From NCBI GenBank assembly GCA_905216045.1, contig CAJMSL010000014.1, positions 1-24,636 on the forward strand: DNA of 24,636 nt, in the 5' to 3' direction. The position numbers and the translations under genes are program-made. Within the stretch, counting starts at the first letter, position 1, and each line of letters starts with the position of its first letter. Under the pieces are notes generated by a model, which made no database searches, was not told the origin of the DNA, and was given only the letters and a program-made list of their open reading frames with translations. The DNA comes from an uncultured bacterium. Its GTDB lineage: Bacteria; Actinomycetota; Coriobacteriia; Coriobacteriales; Coriobacteriaceae. Of the stretch, positions 13,192 through 20,444 are shown piece by piece.

Positions 13192-13872
13192 ATGCGACCG
13201 CTCATCATCATGCATGGCGAGAACATCGACTGGTGCCATACCGTCATCAGAATGCTGATGTATCTGGTGGGCGTTGCAGTACTGGCACTCGGTATGAGTC
13301 TCCAGACGGCATCCGGCCTGGGCGTCGCCGCGCTCACGTGCTTTGCCACAACCCTATCCATGCTCACTGGCAAGACGCTCGGCTTTTGGATCACCGCAAC
13401 CTACGTCGCCTACATCGTGGCGCAATTAGCCATCTTGCGAAGCGAGTTCCAGCCGCGCATCCTGCTCGAGTTGTTCTTCTCAACGCTGATTGGCGGCTTG
13501 ACCGACCTCTTCATGGCGGTCAACCCACTGCATCCCACGGCACTCCCCACACAGATTGCGACCATGCTGCTCTCCCTCGCTGTCACCGCATTTGGCGTAA
13601 GTCTCGTCGTCAACATGGGCGTTGTCCCCAACGCGCCCGACGGCTTGGTGCAAGTCATTGCCGAAAAGCTTAAACGCCGCTTTGGTGACGAAAAAGTCGT
13701 GTTTGACTGCTCACATGTCGCCGCCTCGCTCGCGTTGTCGCTGATCTTTATGTACAACCTGGGCGGCTTTGGCGTCACGCCCGCCATCTCGGCACTGTTC
13801 CTGGGCCATGTCATCAACGTCGCCAACAAGCTGTTCGCCCAGCGCTTTATCCGCGCGGCATTCGGAAAATAG
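13192..13872 (+). CDS. YczE/YitT-like integral membrane protein
   Basis: The product is 226 aa, with AAAGGA 11 nt upstream of the ATG. About five to six hydrophobic helices are visible (near residues 17-40, 45-65, 66-81, 90-108, 119-142, 172-195). Features such as LGMSLQTASGLGVAALTCFATTLS and VVNMGVVPNAPDGLVQ match YczE/YyaS/YitT-type membrane proteins (DUF6198 group), whose biochemical role is not settled. Here the leader carries the kdgK operator, a second palindrome and both leader RNA motifs. It is therefore almost certainly part of the sugar-acid response, perhaps in uptake or export of a sugar acid. The transport role is inference. Confidence 0.75.
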   Translation: MRPLIIMHGENIDWCHTVIRMLMYLVGVAVLALGMSLQTASGLGVAALTCFATTLSMLTGKTLGFWITATYVAYIVAQLAILRSEFQPRILLELFFSTLIGGLTDLFMAVNPLHPTALPTQIATMLLSLAVTAFGVSLVVNMGVVPNAPDGLVQVIAEKLKRRFGDEKVVFDCSHVAASLALSLIFMYNLGGFGVTPAISALFLGHVINVANKLFAQRFIRAAFGK

Positions 13873-13900
13873 CACCACCGTAAGAACCCGCGAACAGCGC

Positions 13901-13960
13901 TATACGTTGCTATATCTCACTATACTTTGCTATACTTTGCTATACTTTGCTATATCTTGA
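13901..13960. repeat. Six 10-bp tandem units (TATACTTTGC type) before the ATPase gene
   Basis: The units are TATACGTTGC, TATATCTCAC, TATACTTTGC three times, and TATATCTTGA. Each carries a -10-like TATACT/TATATC spaced one helical turn apart. The array ends 15 bp before the ATPase start, so it overlaps the promoter or leader. Confidence 0.75.
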
Positions 13961-13975
13961 GCAAAGGCGGCTCTC

Positions 13976-15067
13976 ATGCAAACAAACCCTTTTAAGCCTA
14001 CAGCAGGTAAAACACCTCCCACGATTATCGGCCGCGAAGATGTACTTGAAGAATTCAGTGAAGGCCTCACCAACGGGCCTGGTGCCCCTGGGCGCCTAAT
14101 GCGCATAGCCGGCGTCCGTGGAACGGGCAAGACGGTCCTCCTTGACGAGTGCTCACGTTTGGCGCAAAGCCGTGGCTGGACGGTCATAAAAGAGGTCGCA
14201 ACCGAGGGACTTTGCCAGCGCATTCTCGAACAGCTGCAGCCCAAATTCCAGGCCAAACACGCCAGATTTGAGCCCACCGTAGCTGGCATATCCATCGGCA
14301 GCATAGATATTGAGCGAATCGGCCCATCGCTACGCGACGCCATGAGACAGACAATATCCAAGAATGGAAATGGCCTGCTCATCACTCTCGACGAGGTTCA
14401 AGACGCAGAGCTCGATGAGGTCCGAACGTTCTCCATTGCGATTCAGCAGGTTATCGGCGAAGACCTTGATATCGCCTTTGTTTTTGCTGGGCTGCCTTCG
14501 ATGATTGAAAGCATCATCAACGGAAAGACACTTGCGTTTTTGCGCCGCGCCCTCCCCTTTGATCTGAAGGCTGTGGCAGTAACCGAAGTGTCGTACTCCC
14601 TCGAGGATACCATTGAAGCGTCTGGCATGGAGTTGCAGCCAGGTATTGCCGGCCAACTTGCCGAGGCAACGCAGGGCTATCCTTTCATGATCCAACTCGT
14701 TGGATACTACGCATGGCAGTTGGCAAGACGCGCACATACAACGATTATTGGAGAAGAAGAAGCCGAGCGTGGCATTGCAACGGCACGCGAACGCTTCTGC
14801 GCCATGGTGATTGAGCCCGCGCTGCAGCGCATTCCGCCCACGTGCATCGCTTATCTGCTGAGCATGGCGTCTTTGGGGCAGACGAGCTCGACCAGCATGG
14901 TTGCCGATGCCCTAAACAAAACGCCTCAACAGGTGAGTTCCGTCCGCAGCCGCCTGTTAAGAGAATCGATTATCGAGGCTCCCTCGTACGGCAAGGTCTC
15001 ATTTGCCATCCCCTACATGCGCGACTACCTCTACGAGCACAAAGCCGAACTGGAAGTTGAACTGTAG
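13976..15067 (+). CDS. AAA-type P-loop ATPase with C-terminal winged helix
   Basis: The product is 363 aa; AAAGG precedes the ATG. An N-terminal IIGREDVLEEF motif (17-27) introduces the domain, as in AAA_16/ATPase_2 and Orc1/Cdc6-like ATPases. Walker A is GVRGTGKT (46-53) and Walker B is LLITLDE (134-140), with a sensor-like FVFAGLPSM strand later. The C-terminal part (about 275-360) looks like a winged helix (TSSTSMVADALNKTPQQVSSVRSRLLRESII). Genes of this type are common in Actinomycetota as stand-alone ATPases, sometimes near mobile DNA. This one borders a decayed integrative element. The biological role is unknown. Its promoter carries the 10-bp repeats at 13901-13960. Confidence 0.85.
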   Translation: MQTNPFKPTAGKTPPTIIGREDVLEEFSEGLTNGPGAPGRLMRIAGVRGTGKTVLLDECSRLAQSRGWTVIKEVATEGLCQRILEQLQPKFQAKHARFEPTVAGISIGSIDIERIGPSLRDAMRQTISKNGNGLLITLDEVQDAELDEVRTFSIAIQQVIGEDLDIAFVFAGLPSMIESIINGKTLAFLRRALPFDLKAVAVTEVSYSLEDTIEASGMELQPGIAGQLAEATQGYPFMIQLVGYYAWQLARRAHTTIIGEEEAERGIATARERFCAMVIEPALQRIPPTCIAYLLSMASLGQTSSTSMVADALNKTPQQVSSVRSRLLRESIIEAPSYGKVSFAIPYMRDYLYEHKAELEVEL

Positions 15068-15085
15068 AAACGGCAACTGCCCTGC

Positions 15086-15241
15086 AAGACGAAAACCGTT
15101 TTCGTACGGATTTAAAGCAGACGTAAACGGTTTTCGTCTTGATTTGCATCCGGAATTAAGACGAAAATTGCGCTTTCGTGCGCTTATTACCAGACGCAAA
15201 TTGTTTTCGTCCGGCTATGCGTCCCCAATCTAGACGAAAAA
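15086..15241. repeat. Alternating AGACGAAAA repeats and hairpins
   Basis: Five copies of (A)GACGAAAA occur in alternating orientation at about 15088, 15131, 15160, 15204 and 15232. The first two form a 16-bp perfect inverted repeat (AAGACGAAAACCGTTT, 15086-15101 with 15125-15140). The array starts 18 bp after the ATPase stop and may end its transcript, or mark the border of the integrated element. Confidence 0.65.
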
Positions 15242-15650
15242 GGCCCCGAGCTCGTATTGAACTGCATCCCAATTCTTGGACGGGCGCCGATGCCCTGATC
15301 TCTGCCATGTCGAGGTGCGAGATCAAATCCTTGGCGCGCTCGCCGGAGTGGTATGCCTTGTTCGGCGCCACCTTCCTGTAGAGCTTCTTGAGCTTCGTCT
15401 TCCCCTTGTTGCCCGGCGGCATCTCCGTCTCAGGTGGCAGCCCTAGGAAGGACAGGACGCCGGGCAGGTCGCACAGCATCACGTCCTCGATGTCGGCCTT
15501 GGCCGCCAGGTCGACGACTCTCTGCGCTGTCGGCGAGATGTTCGGGGTGCTGCTACCGCCCGCTGGTTCGGAAGCTGGCGGGCAGTAGCGGCAGTAGCAG
15601 TGTGGCTCGATAGGCCCGAATATCCGTAAGGAAGGTGCTCGCTCTCATAT
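15156..15650 (-). pseudogene. Coding remnant of unknown origin
   Basis: On the minus strand a coherent reading frame runs through PTAQRVVDLAAKADIED, MLCDLPGVLSFLGLPPE and a basic KGKTKLKKLYRKVAPNKAYH region, ending at about 15156. It starts in the middle of other sequence, near a Cys-rich PHCYCRYCPP segment, and has no start codon with a ribosome site. Together with the frame change near 15640 this looks like a fragment of a longer gene of the mobile element. No family was recognised. Confidence 0.45.
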
Positions 15651-16500
15651 GTGCTGATATGCCTCGCCTCGCGAACCTTGGGATGCTTCCTGAGGTAATC
15701 CCTCAATTCGAGCCACTCTTTATGCTCATAACGCTTCGAAATCGTTTCCCCGTCGACAGTTTCCTTCACATAATGGTATGTTCGAACGCCTTCGAACTTG
15801 CCGAACCCGTTCTCGACGCTGAAGTTTCTGAACCAGCGCGAAAACCCATTCAGGTCCATGAAGTTGACTTGGGGATGCCTGTCTTTCGTTCGTTCGAATG
15901 AGTGGACGAGCGGAGTGCCTTTGACTTGTTCCAGGCCGAAGGCTTCCATTTCGCGGGCCTGCTCCTTTTTCCAGAATTCGAGATACGACGTCAGCGTCTC
16001 GCTTATCGAGATCCTCCGCACGCTTTTCTTGCTTTTGGGCGAGCGAACGCTTCGATCGGCCGCGAACTGCTGCTCAATGAGGATGCTTCTGTTCTCGACG
16101 GAGACATCGGACCACGTCATCCCGAGGGCTTCCGCCCTTCTCATGTCGGTGTCGAGCATGAGCATCACGCATGTGATGTGCGCGTCCGGTTCTCGATTGA
16201 GTAGGATGTCGAGTAGGCGAGCGGCGTGATGGTTCCTTCGCGGTTGTCGTGGAACTTTTTTGCGTACGAGCCGACGGTGCCCCTCGATTTTTGGACGTAG
16301 GTGCCGCTGTTGAGTTCTGCCTTGTAGGCTTCGAGTGCGGCGTCGACCTCTCGGCTTTTGGTGGTATGTATGGTCTGCCACGGCGAATAGCGGTATTTGC
16401 CCGTGACCGGATCCTTGCCGAGGCTGTGACGGTAGCGCCACGTGTATTTGTCGCGGCGTTGCTTCGTTCCTTTGCCTATGACGAGAGGTCGGTCGTTCAT
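15614..16500 (-). pseudogene. Degenerate tyrosine recombinase (integrase)
   Basis: The start at 16500 opens an AP2-like arm-binding domain (YTWRYRHSLGKDPVTGKYRY, then TTKSREVDAALEAYKAEL) that breaks off near 16220. The catalytic domain continues in another frame: DTDMRRAEALGMTWSDVSVE, with the first catalytic Arg, then RSPKSKKSVRRISI and a segment ending ENGFGKFEG near 15788. The core-binding domain of about 80-100 residues is missing, and the C-terminal HxLRHT and Tyr motifs are replaced by unrelated sequence (TYHYVKETVDGETISKRY). The gene therefore has an internal deletion, a frameshift and a lost or swapped catalytic end. It lies close to a tRNA fragment, which suits a tRNA-targeting integrase. 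Confidence 0.8.
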
Positions 16501-16573
16501 CGTGTTCCTTGCCTGAAGTGCCTGAGAATCGCGCTCGGTTGCGCGGAATGGCGCAAAGGGCTGGGGCGGGTGG

Positions 16574-16624
16574 GCATTACCCTTGGTGGTGGGCCCTGCG
16601 TGGGGTCACCACCAAGGGTAATGC
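16574..16624. repeat. 17-bp perfect inverted repeat next to the integrase
   Basis: GCATTACCCTTGGTGGT (16574-16590) is repeated inverted at 16608-16624 with a 17-nt loop. It lies between the integrase remnant and the tRNA fragment, a place where integrase or excisionase sites occur. It has no T-tract on either side. Confidence 0.7.
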
Positions 16625-16651
16625 TCCGCCTGACCGCTTTCAAGCTCGTTG

Positions 16652-16752
16652 TGGGTCGAATTTGGGTCGAATTATTCCGCGTACTTTTCTTTCGTAAATC
16701 TATGAAAACATCAAATGACCTGGAGTTATATTGACTTCAATTTGGGTCGAAA
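16652..16752 (+). repeat. Three direct repeats of TGGGTCGAA
   Basis: TGGGTCGAAT occurs at 16652-16661 and 16663-16672, and TGGGTCGAAA at 16743-16752. The first two are 11 bp apart, one helical turn. Their position beside the tRNA fragment suits arm-type integrase-binding sites, which is inference. Confidence 0.55.
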
Positions 16753-16780
16753 TGTCTGAATGAAACAACGTCGTAGCGAC

Positions 16781-16825
16781 CTCATAACCCGAAGGTCGGT
16801 GGTTCAAATCCGCCCCCCGCGACCA
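16781..16825 (+). tRNA. 3' fragment of a tRNA-Met (CAU), attachment-site remnant
   Basis: The segment carries the anticodon loop CTCATAA, the 3' anticodon stem, the variable loop, a full T-arm (GGTGG-TTCAAAT-CCGCC), the 3' acceptor strand CCCCGCG, A and CCA. No matching 5' acceptor CGCGGGG or D-arm lies upstream, so it is not a complete tRNA. A displaced tRNA 3' end beside an integrase is the usual scar of site-specific integration into a tRNA gene. Confidence 0.8.
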
Positions 16826-16834
16826 TGAAACTTC

Positions 16835-16866
16835 AGGTCGGAAGCATAAAAGCTCCCGACCTTTTT
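16835..16866 (+). terminator. Intrinsic terminator after the tRNA fragment
   Basis: AGGTCGGAAGC and GCTCCCGACCT form an 11-bp stem with one mismatch and a 6-nt loop, followed by TTTTT. It was presumably the terminator of the original tRNA gene. In 16867-17084 I see nothing further. Confidence 0.75.
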
Positions 16867-17084
16867 CTTTGTCTAGGGGTTTCGGCATCTCTCGTTCTTT
16901 GGGTACCTCGAGGCGGGCAATCAGATAGATGCTTACGAGTATCATAGGGTCTTTTTACGTCGCGGTCGTGTCTCGTACTGGTGCGCCGCTCTTTGTGGGA
17001 CGTGTCACTTTGCCATAGGTTGTCCGGCGGCGGGGCGCAGGTCGTTCCCCGTGGCGTCGCTCCTTTCGACGCTACGCTGCCTGG

Positions 17085-17393
17085 CTACTCGTTCCACTGG
17101 TGCTTTTTCATGTCGACGCAGCCGTTGTCTCGGAAGGCGAATCCTTCCTCCGTCAGTAGTGCTCGCTGGTCGGGGAAGTTTGGCGCGAGGCGTCCCGCGT
17201 GGTTGACGACGCGGTGGCAGGGATAATCGCCGTAGCGATCCGCCTCGCTCAGCACCGCTCCGACCAGGCGAGAGTTTTTCTCCCTGCCGATGAGGCGCGC
17301 TATCTGACCGTACGAGGCGACGCATCCCGCCGGAATCTCTGCCACGACGGAGAGAATCTCATAAACCAAATCTTCGTCCAGGACTTTTCCCAT
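17085..17393 (-). CDS. MGMT-family (alkyltransferase DNA-binding domain) protein
   Basis: The product is 102 aa, the length of small stand-alone MGMT-family proteins that lack the N-terminal domain of Ogt/MGMT. GGGAG lies 8 nt before the ATG. IPAGCVASYGQIARLIG (20-36) is the helix-turn-helix with the Tyr and Arg region that flips the base. The active-site motif is YPCHRVVN with Cys59 present, unlike alkyltransferase-like proteins where Trp replaces it. It may therefore transfer alkyl groups from O6-alkylguanine, or only recognise such lesions for other repair enzymes. It is transcribed alone or after the CBS gene, 174 bp away. Confidence 0.85.
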   Translation of the reverse strand: MGKVLDEDLVYEILSVVAEIPAGCVASYGQIARLIGREKNSRLVGAVLSEADRYGDYPCHRVVNHAGRLAPNFPDQRALLTEEGFAFRDNGCVDMKKHQWNE

Positions 17394-17567
17394 CGTATCG
17401 CTCCCGTGTTCGCTTTTGCCTTCGGGGGCGCGGCGCCGATCACCCGTGCTGCGATTTTCGCAGCTCCTCTTACCGAAGCATCGAGGGAAAGCGCGTGCGT
17501 GTCAAGGTTGTCTGGTCCAGTTGCTGGCTCGATGCCTCGAGATGTTCGCCTCAAGTGCGACCTGCCC

Positions 17568-18074
17568 CTATTGGAAAAGGATGCCGAAGATGTATTTGGT
17601 GATGGCGGAGCGGCGGATGACCCCCACGAGTTTGCCCTCGTCATCAACCACAGGAAGCTTCTTGAACTTCTTCTTCGCCAGCAGCGCGGCGACGCGGGCG
17701 ATGCTCTGCTCGGGACGGGCACACACTACCTGGCGCGTCGCGAAATCCATGACGCAGCGATCCTTCAGGTCTTCGATGCGCTGCTCAAGGCTCTGATCGT
17801 CGAAGTACAGCATGGACGCGTCGCCGCCCGTGAAGATGGTGTGAGCGCGATGCTGCGCGATGGCTCCCATGACATCGCCGTCGGAGATGAACCCGACCAC
17901 CTGGTTGCGCTCATCGATTACGGGCATGCTGCTCACCTCGTTTTCGGCGAGCATGCGCACCACGTCGGAAATCGTGCAATCCTGCGTGCAGGTGAACGGC
18001 TCTTCAATCATGATGCTCGAAACGGGCGTCCCCTCGAGCTCGAGCGGGATGCGCTCGGACAGAATCTCGGACAT
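17568..18074 (-). CDS. Tandem CBS-domain protein
   Basis: The product is 168 aa. AAGGAGG upstream overlaps the end of the MFS gene, whose stop codon is only 3 nt away, so the two are co-transcribed and probably coupled. Two CBS motifs are visible, at about residues 20-75 (VVRMLAENEVSSMPVIDERNQVVGFISDGDV) and about 105-165 (VAALLAKKKFKKLPVVDDEGKLVGVI). Paired CBS domains bind adenine nucleotides and act as energy or ligand sensors. No catalytic domain is attached. Here it may sense a nucleotide and modulate the transporter encoded with it, which is inference. Confidence 0.88.
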   Translation of the reverse strand: MSEILSERIPLELEGTPVSSIMIEEPFTCTQDCTISDVVRMLAENEVSSMPVIDERNQVVGFISDGDVMGAIAQHRAHTIFTGGDASMLYFDDQSLEQRIEDLKDRCVMDFATRQVVCARPEQSIARVAALLAKKKFKKLPVVDDEGKLVGVIRRSAITKYIFGILFQ

Positions 18075-18077
18075 CGC

Positions 18078-19517
18078 TTATGCCTCCTTCGTTTTCGGTG
18101 CGGTTTTCTTGGTGCGCACGCTGAATATGGCGCAGATAAGGGAAACGAGGCCGATTGCCGCGCACACCTTGTAAGCGACGCCCGCGCCCACGGCGGTGGC
18201 TACTTGGGTGCTCGCATCGACGCCGGCCGACGCGGTGACGCTTGTCATGACCGTGATGATGAGCGCCGTGCACAAACCGCCGGCGACCTGGCGGCCGGTG
18301 TTCGCGATGGCGTTGCCGTGGGCGATCATGTCATTTTTCAAGGCATTGACACCCCATGTGTTTACCGGCATGTTCGCGAGCGACTGGCCGGCGGACTGCA
18401 GCATGCAGAACAGCGCAACCACCAAGATGGGCGTGTTTACCGTCGAAAGCGAGAGCAGGAACAGGGCGCCGGTCATGAGGGCCAGGCCGACGATCGAGAT
18501 GGCACGCGGACCGAACTTGTCGAACACCACGCCGGAGATAGGGCTGATGATGATGCCCACCGCCGCGGCGGGAAGCATGGCCATGCCGGTTTCGAAGGCC
18601 GAAGCGCCAAGCGAGGTTTGCAGCAGCAACGGCAACAGCGTGTTGGTGACCAGGCATGCGGCGTTGATGAGCGTGACGATGATGGCGGCCACGCGGAACT
18701 CGCGCGTCTTGAGCGTGCCCAGTTGAAGCAGCGGGTCCTCGATTTTGCCCTGGCGTACGACGAACAGCACCAAGCACACGACACCCGCGACGATCGAGCC
18801 GAGCACCACGGGGTTGCCCCAACCCATCGACGAGGCGCTCGAGAACCCGTAGAGAAGTCCGCCGAAGGCGATGGTGGAGAGGACGACCGAGGGCAGGTCG
18901 AGCTTGGGGTTCTTCAGCTCGCCCACGTTTTTCAGCATGAACACGCCCAGCACCAGCACGAGAATTGCGAGGGGGACGATGGCGCCGATCATGGTGCGCC
19001 AGCCGTACGTGTCGATCACCGCGCCGCCTACGACGGGGCCGACCGCGGGACCCGCCGACATGACGATGCCCGCCATGCCCATAGCCGTTCCTCGTTTCTC
19101 GACGGGGAACACCAGCATGGGAACCACCGAGACAAGCGGCATGAGCACGCCTGAGCCCGCCGCTTGCAACACGCGACCGATGATGAGGAACAGGAAATCA
19201 GGGGCTGCGGCGCACAGCAGCGTGCCCAGCGCGAACACCAGCGTCGCCCCGAAGAATAGCGCGCGGGTGCTGAACTTGTCGATAAGGAACGCCGAAACGG
19301 GGACCATGATGCCGCTCACCAGCGGGTATATGGACATGATCCACTGGGCAGTCGAGGCATCGATGGCGAAATCGGACATGATGACCGGCAGCGCAGGCGA
19401 CATCACCGTTTGGTTCAGTAGCGCCAAGAAGGCACCCAGGACGACGACCGCGACGATGCGGATCTGGGTACCGGTAATGCGCCCATTGGCGGGCGCGACC
19501 GTACAATTATCAGACAT
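18078..19517 (-). CDS. MFS drug:H+ antiporter, DHA2 (EmrB/QacA) type
   Basis: The product is 479 aa, with AAGGAAGC 5 nt before the ATG. About 14 hydrophobic helices fit the DHA2 family. The motifs LNQTVMSPALPVI in helix 1, GRVLQAAGSGVLMPL (motif B region) and GPAVGPVVGGAVIDTYGW (motif C, antiporter signature) are present. It should export drugs or toxic metabolites in exchange for protons across the cytoplasmic membrane; the substrate cannot be told from sequence. It leads a two-gene operon with the CBS protein. A 7-bp dyad at 19580-19600 upstream is a possible operator. Confidence 0.92.
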   Translation of the reverse strand: MSDNCTVAPANGRITGTQIRIVAVVVLGAFLALLNQTVMSPALPVIMSDFAIDASTAQWIMSIYPLVSGIMVPVSAFLIDKFSTRALFFGATLVFALGTLLCAAAPDFLFLIIGRVLQAAGSGVLMPLVSVVPMLVFPVEKRGTAMGMAGIVMSAGPAVGPVVGGAVIDTYGWRTMIGAIVPLAILVLVLGVFMLKNVGELKNPKLDLPSVVLSTIAFGGLLYGFSSASSMGWGNPVVLGSIVAGVVCLVLFVVRQGKIEDPLLQLGTLKTREFRVAAIIVTLINAACLVTNTLLPLLLQTSLGASAFETGMAMLPAAAVGIIISPISGVVFDKFGPRAISIVGLALMTGALFLLSLSTVNTPILVVALFCMLQSAGQSLANMPVNTWGVNALKNDMIAHGNAIANTGRQVAGGLCTALIITVMTSVTASAGVDASTQVATAVGAGVAYKVCAAIGLVSLICAIFSVRTKKTAPKTKEA

Positions 19518-19579
19518 AAGCTTCCTTCGTATCTATTCGATTCTTCGCCGAAGGCGCGCCGGCCCACGGGCGAAATAAC

Positions 19580-19600
19580 ATGCACGTGCTATGCGTGCAT
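19580..19600. promoter_or_regulatory. Dyad upstream of the MFS operon
   Basis: ATGCACG-N7-CGTGCAT is a perfect 7-bp inverted repeat, 63 bp upstream of the MFS start. It is a candidate repressor site for the efflux operon. No regulator gene lies next to it. Confidence 0.45.
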
Positions 19601-20003
19601 CAGATACGACAGGAAGAAAGCGGCTGCTCAGAGCGCACTTGGGGAACAACAGGAGAGGCCCCGTATACCAGGGGCCGCCGAATTGCGATGTATGCTTTGG
19701 TCAAATCCTTCATAGCGGGGAGGTATACTAGCAGCCGTCTTCGCCCCTTTCAAGGGATGTAACCCAGACGTTGATTTTCTTCACCGAGGCGCCATCGTTG
19801 ACGGGTGGCGTGCTTCTCTATCGCCACACCGCGGGGCGAGGGAACGCCGCGGCGAGCTTGTACATCGGCTATGTGTGCAGCTGCGAGCGTGTCGCCGGCG
19901 CGCGCTGGGCGCCAGTCCGATCCGGCCGACTCTTGCCGACGGTCGGTCGCCGTCCTCCTCCATCTCCGCCTGCTCTGTTTTTGCTCGGCTCCCTTGTCGT
20001 ATC
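19601..20003. other. Gene-free stretch with a small hairpin and a -10-like site
   Basis: The stretch holds a 6-bp hairpin (GGCCCC-N8-GGGGCC, 19657-19676) and a -10-like TATACT near 19726. The reading frames are short, lack ribosome sites and show no family features. It may include the decayed upstream part of the ArsC-family remnant that follows. Confidence 0.4.
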
Positions 20004-20249
20004 ATGGACGGACGAGAATTGAGCGAAGGCGAGCTCGAAAGCGTGGCGCGCGCCGTCGGCGGGATCGACGCTGTGATCGATCCAAAGGCGAAAGATGCCG
20101 ACACGGTTGCGCTCGTACAGTATCTTGCTGCCGACCAGAAGTTCGAAAAGGTGCTCGATAACCAGCAGATTCTTCGTGAGCCCATCGTTCGCAACGGCCG
20201 CCAGGCAACCGTTGGCTACGAGCCTGACGTGTGGAAGGGCTGGGAATAA
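20004..20249 (+). pseudogene. Truncated ArsC/Spx-family protein
   Basis: The readable part is 81 aa and matches the C-terminal two-thirds of ArsC-family proteins: ESVARAVGGIDAVIDPKAKD, then VALVQYLAADQKFEKVL, and LREPIVRNGRQATVGY with the family's cis-Pro region, ending VWKGWE. The N-terminal thioredoxin-fold strand with the redox Cys motif (about 40 residues) is missing. The first ATG has no ribosome site, and the upstream sequence does not resemble the family in any frame. The gene has probably lost its 5' end. A 14-bp repeat, GGCTGGGAATAAAG, overlaps its stop and recurs at once. Confidence 0.8.
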
Positions 20250-20268
20250 AGCGGCTGGGAATAAAGTG

Positions 20269-20310
20269 AAGCGCCCACGCCCGTGGTTTTATCCACGGAC
20301 GCGGGCGCTT
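20269..20310. terminator. Hairpin between the ArsC remnant and the dehydratase gene
   Basis: AAGCGCCC/GGGCGCTT and CCGTGG/CCACGG form a stem of two helices around a small mismatched section, with loop TTTTAT. Flanking T-runs are weak on both strands. It may end both convergent transcripts. Confidence 0.55.
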
Positions 20311-20444
20311 GCGTAAGACGTCTCTTGTCGTTTGAGTGGAGCGCCCCGGCGGCGCTGAACAACGCGCCCCGGTGACGTGGCATATGAACTCGGGGCTCTT
20401 TGTGCCGCACATCTATGAGAGGAGAAATTCGATGCGTACGTGCG

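Noticed and set aside
13901..13960. CRISPR-like repeat
   Set aside because: 10-bp units without spacers and no cas genes; a simple tandem repeat.
16781..16825. Complete tRNA-Met gene
   Set aside because: No 5' acceptor strand or D-arm can be paired upstream, so only the 3' part is present.
16700..16945. 81-aa minus-strand reading frame containing RGADLNHRPSGYEVATT
   Set aside because: It is the antisense of the tRNA-Met fragment and its terminator, a well-known source of false hypothetical proteins.
17199..19154. 651-codon plus-strand frame opposite the CBS and MFS genes
   Set aside because: Very His/Arg/Asp-rich translation typical of antisense GC-rich DNA, spanning two well-supported minus-strand genes.
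19781..20194. 137-codon minus-strand frame
   Set aside because: Overlaps the ArsC-family remnant in antisense, is Arg/Ser-rich and lacks a ribosome site.
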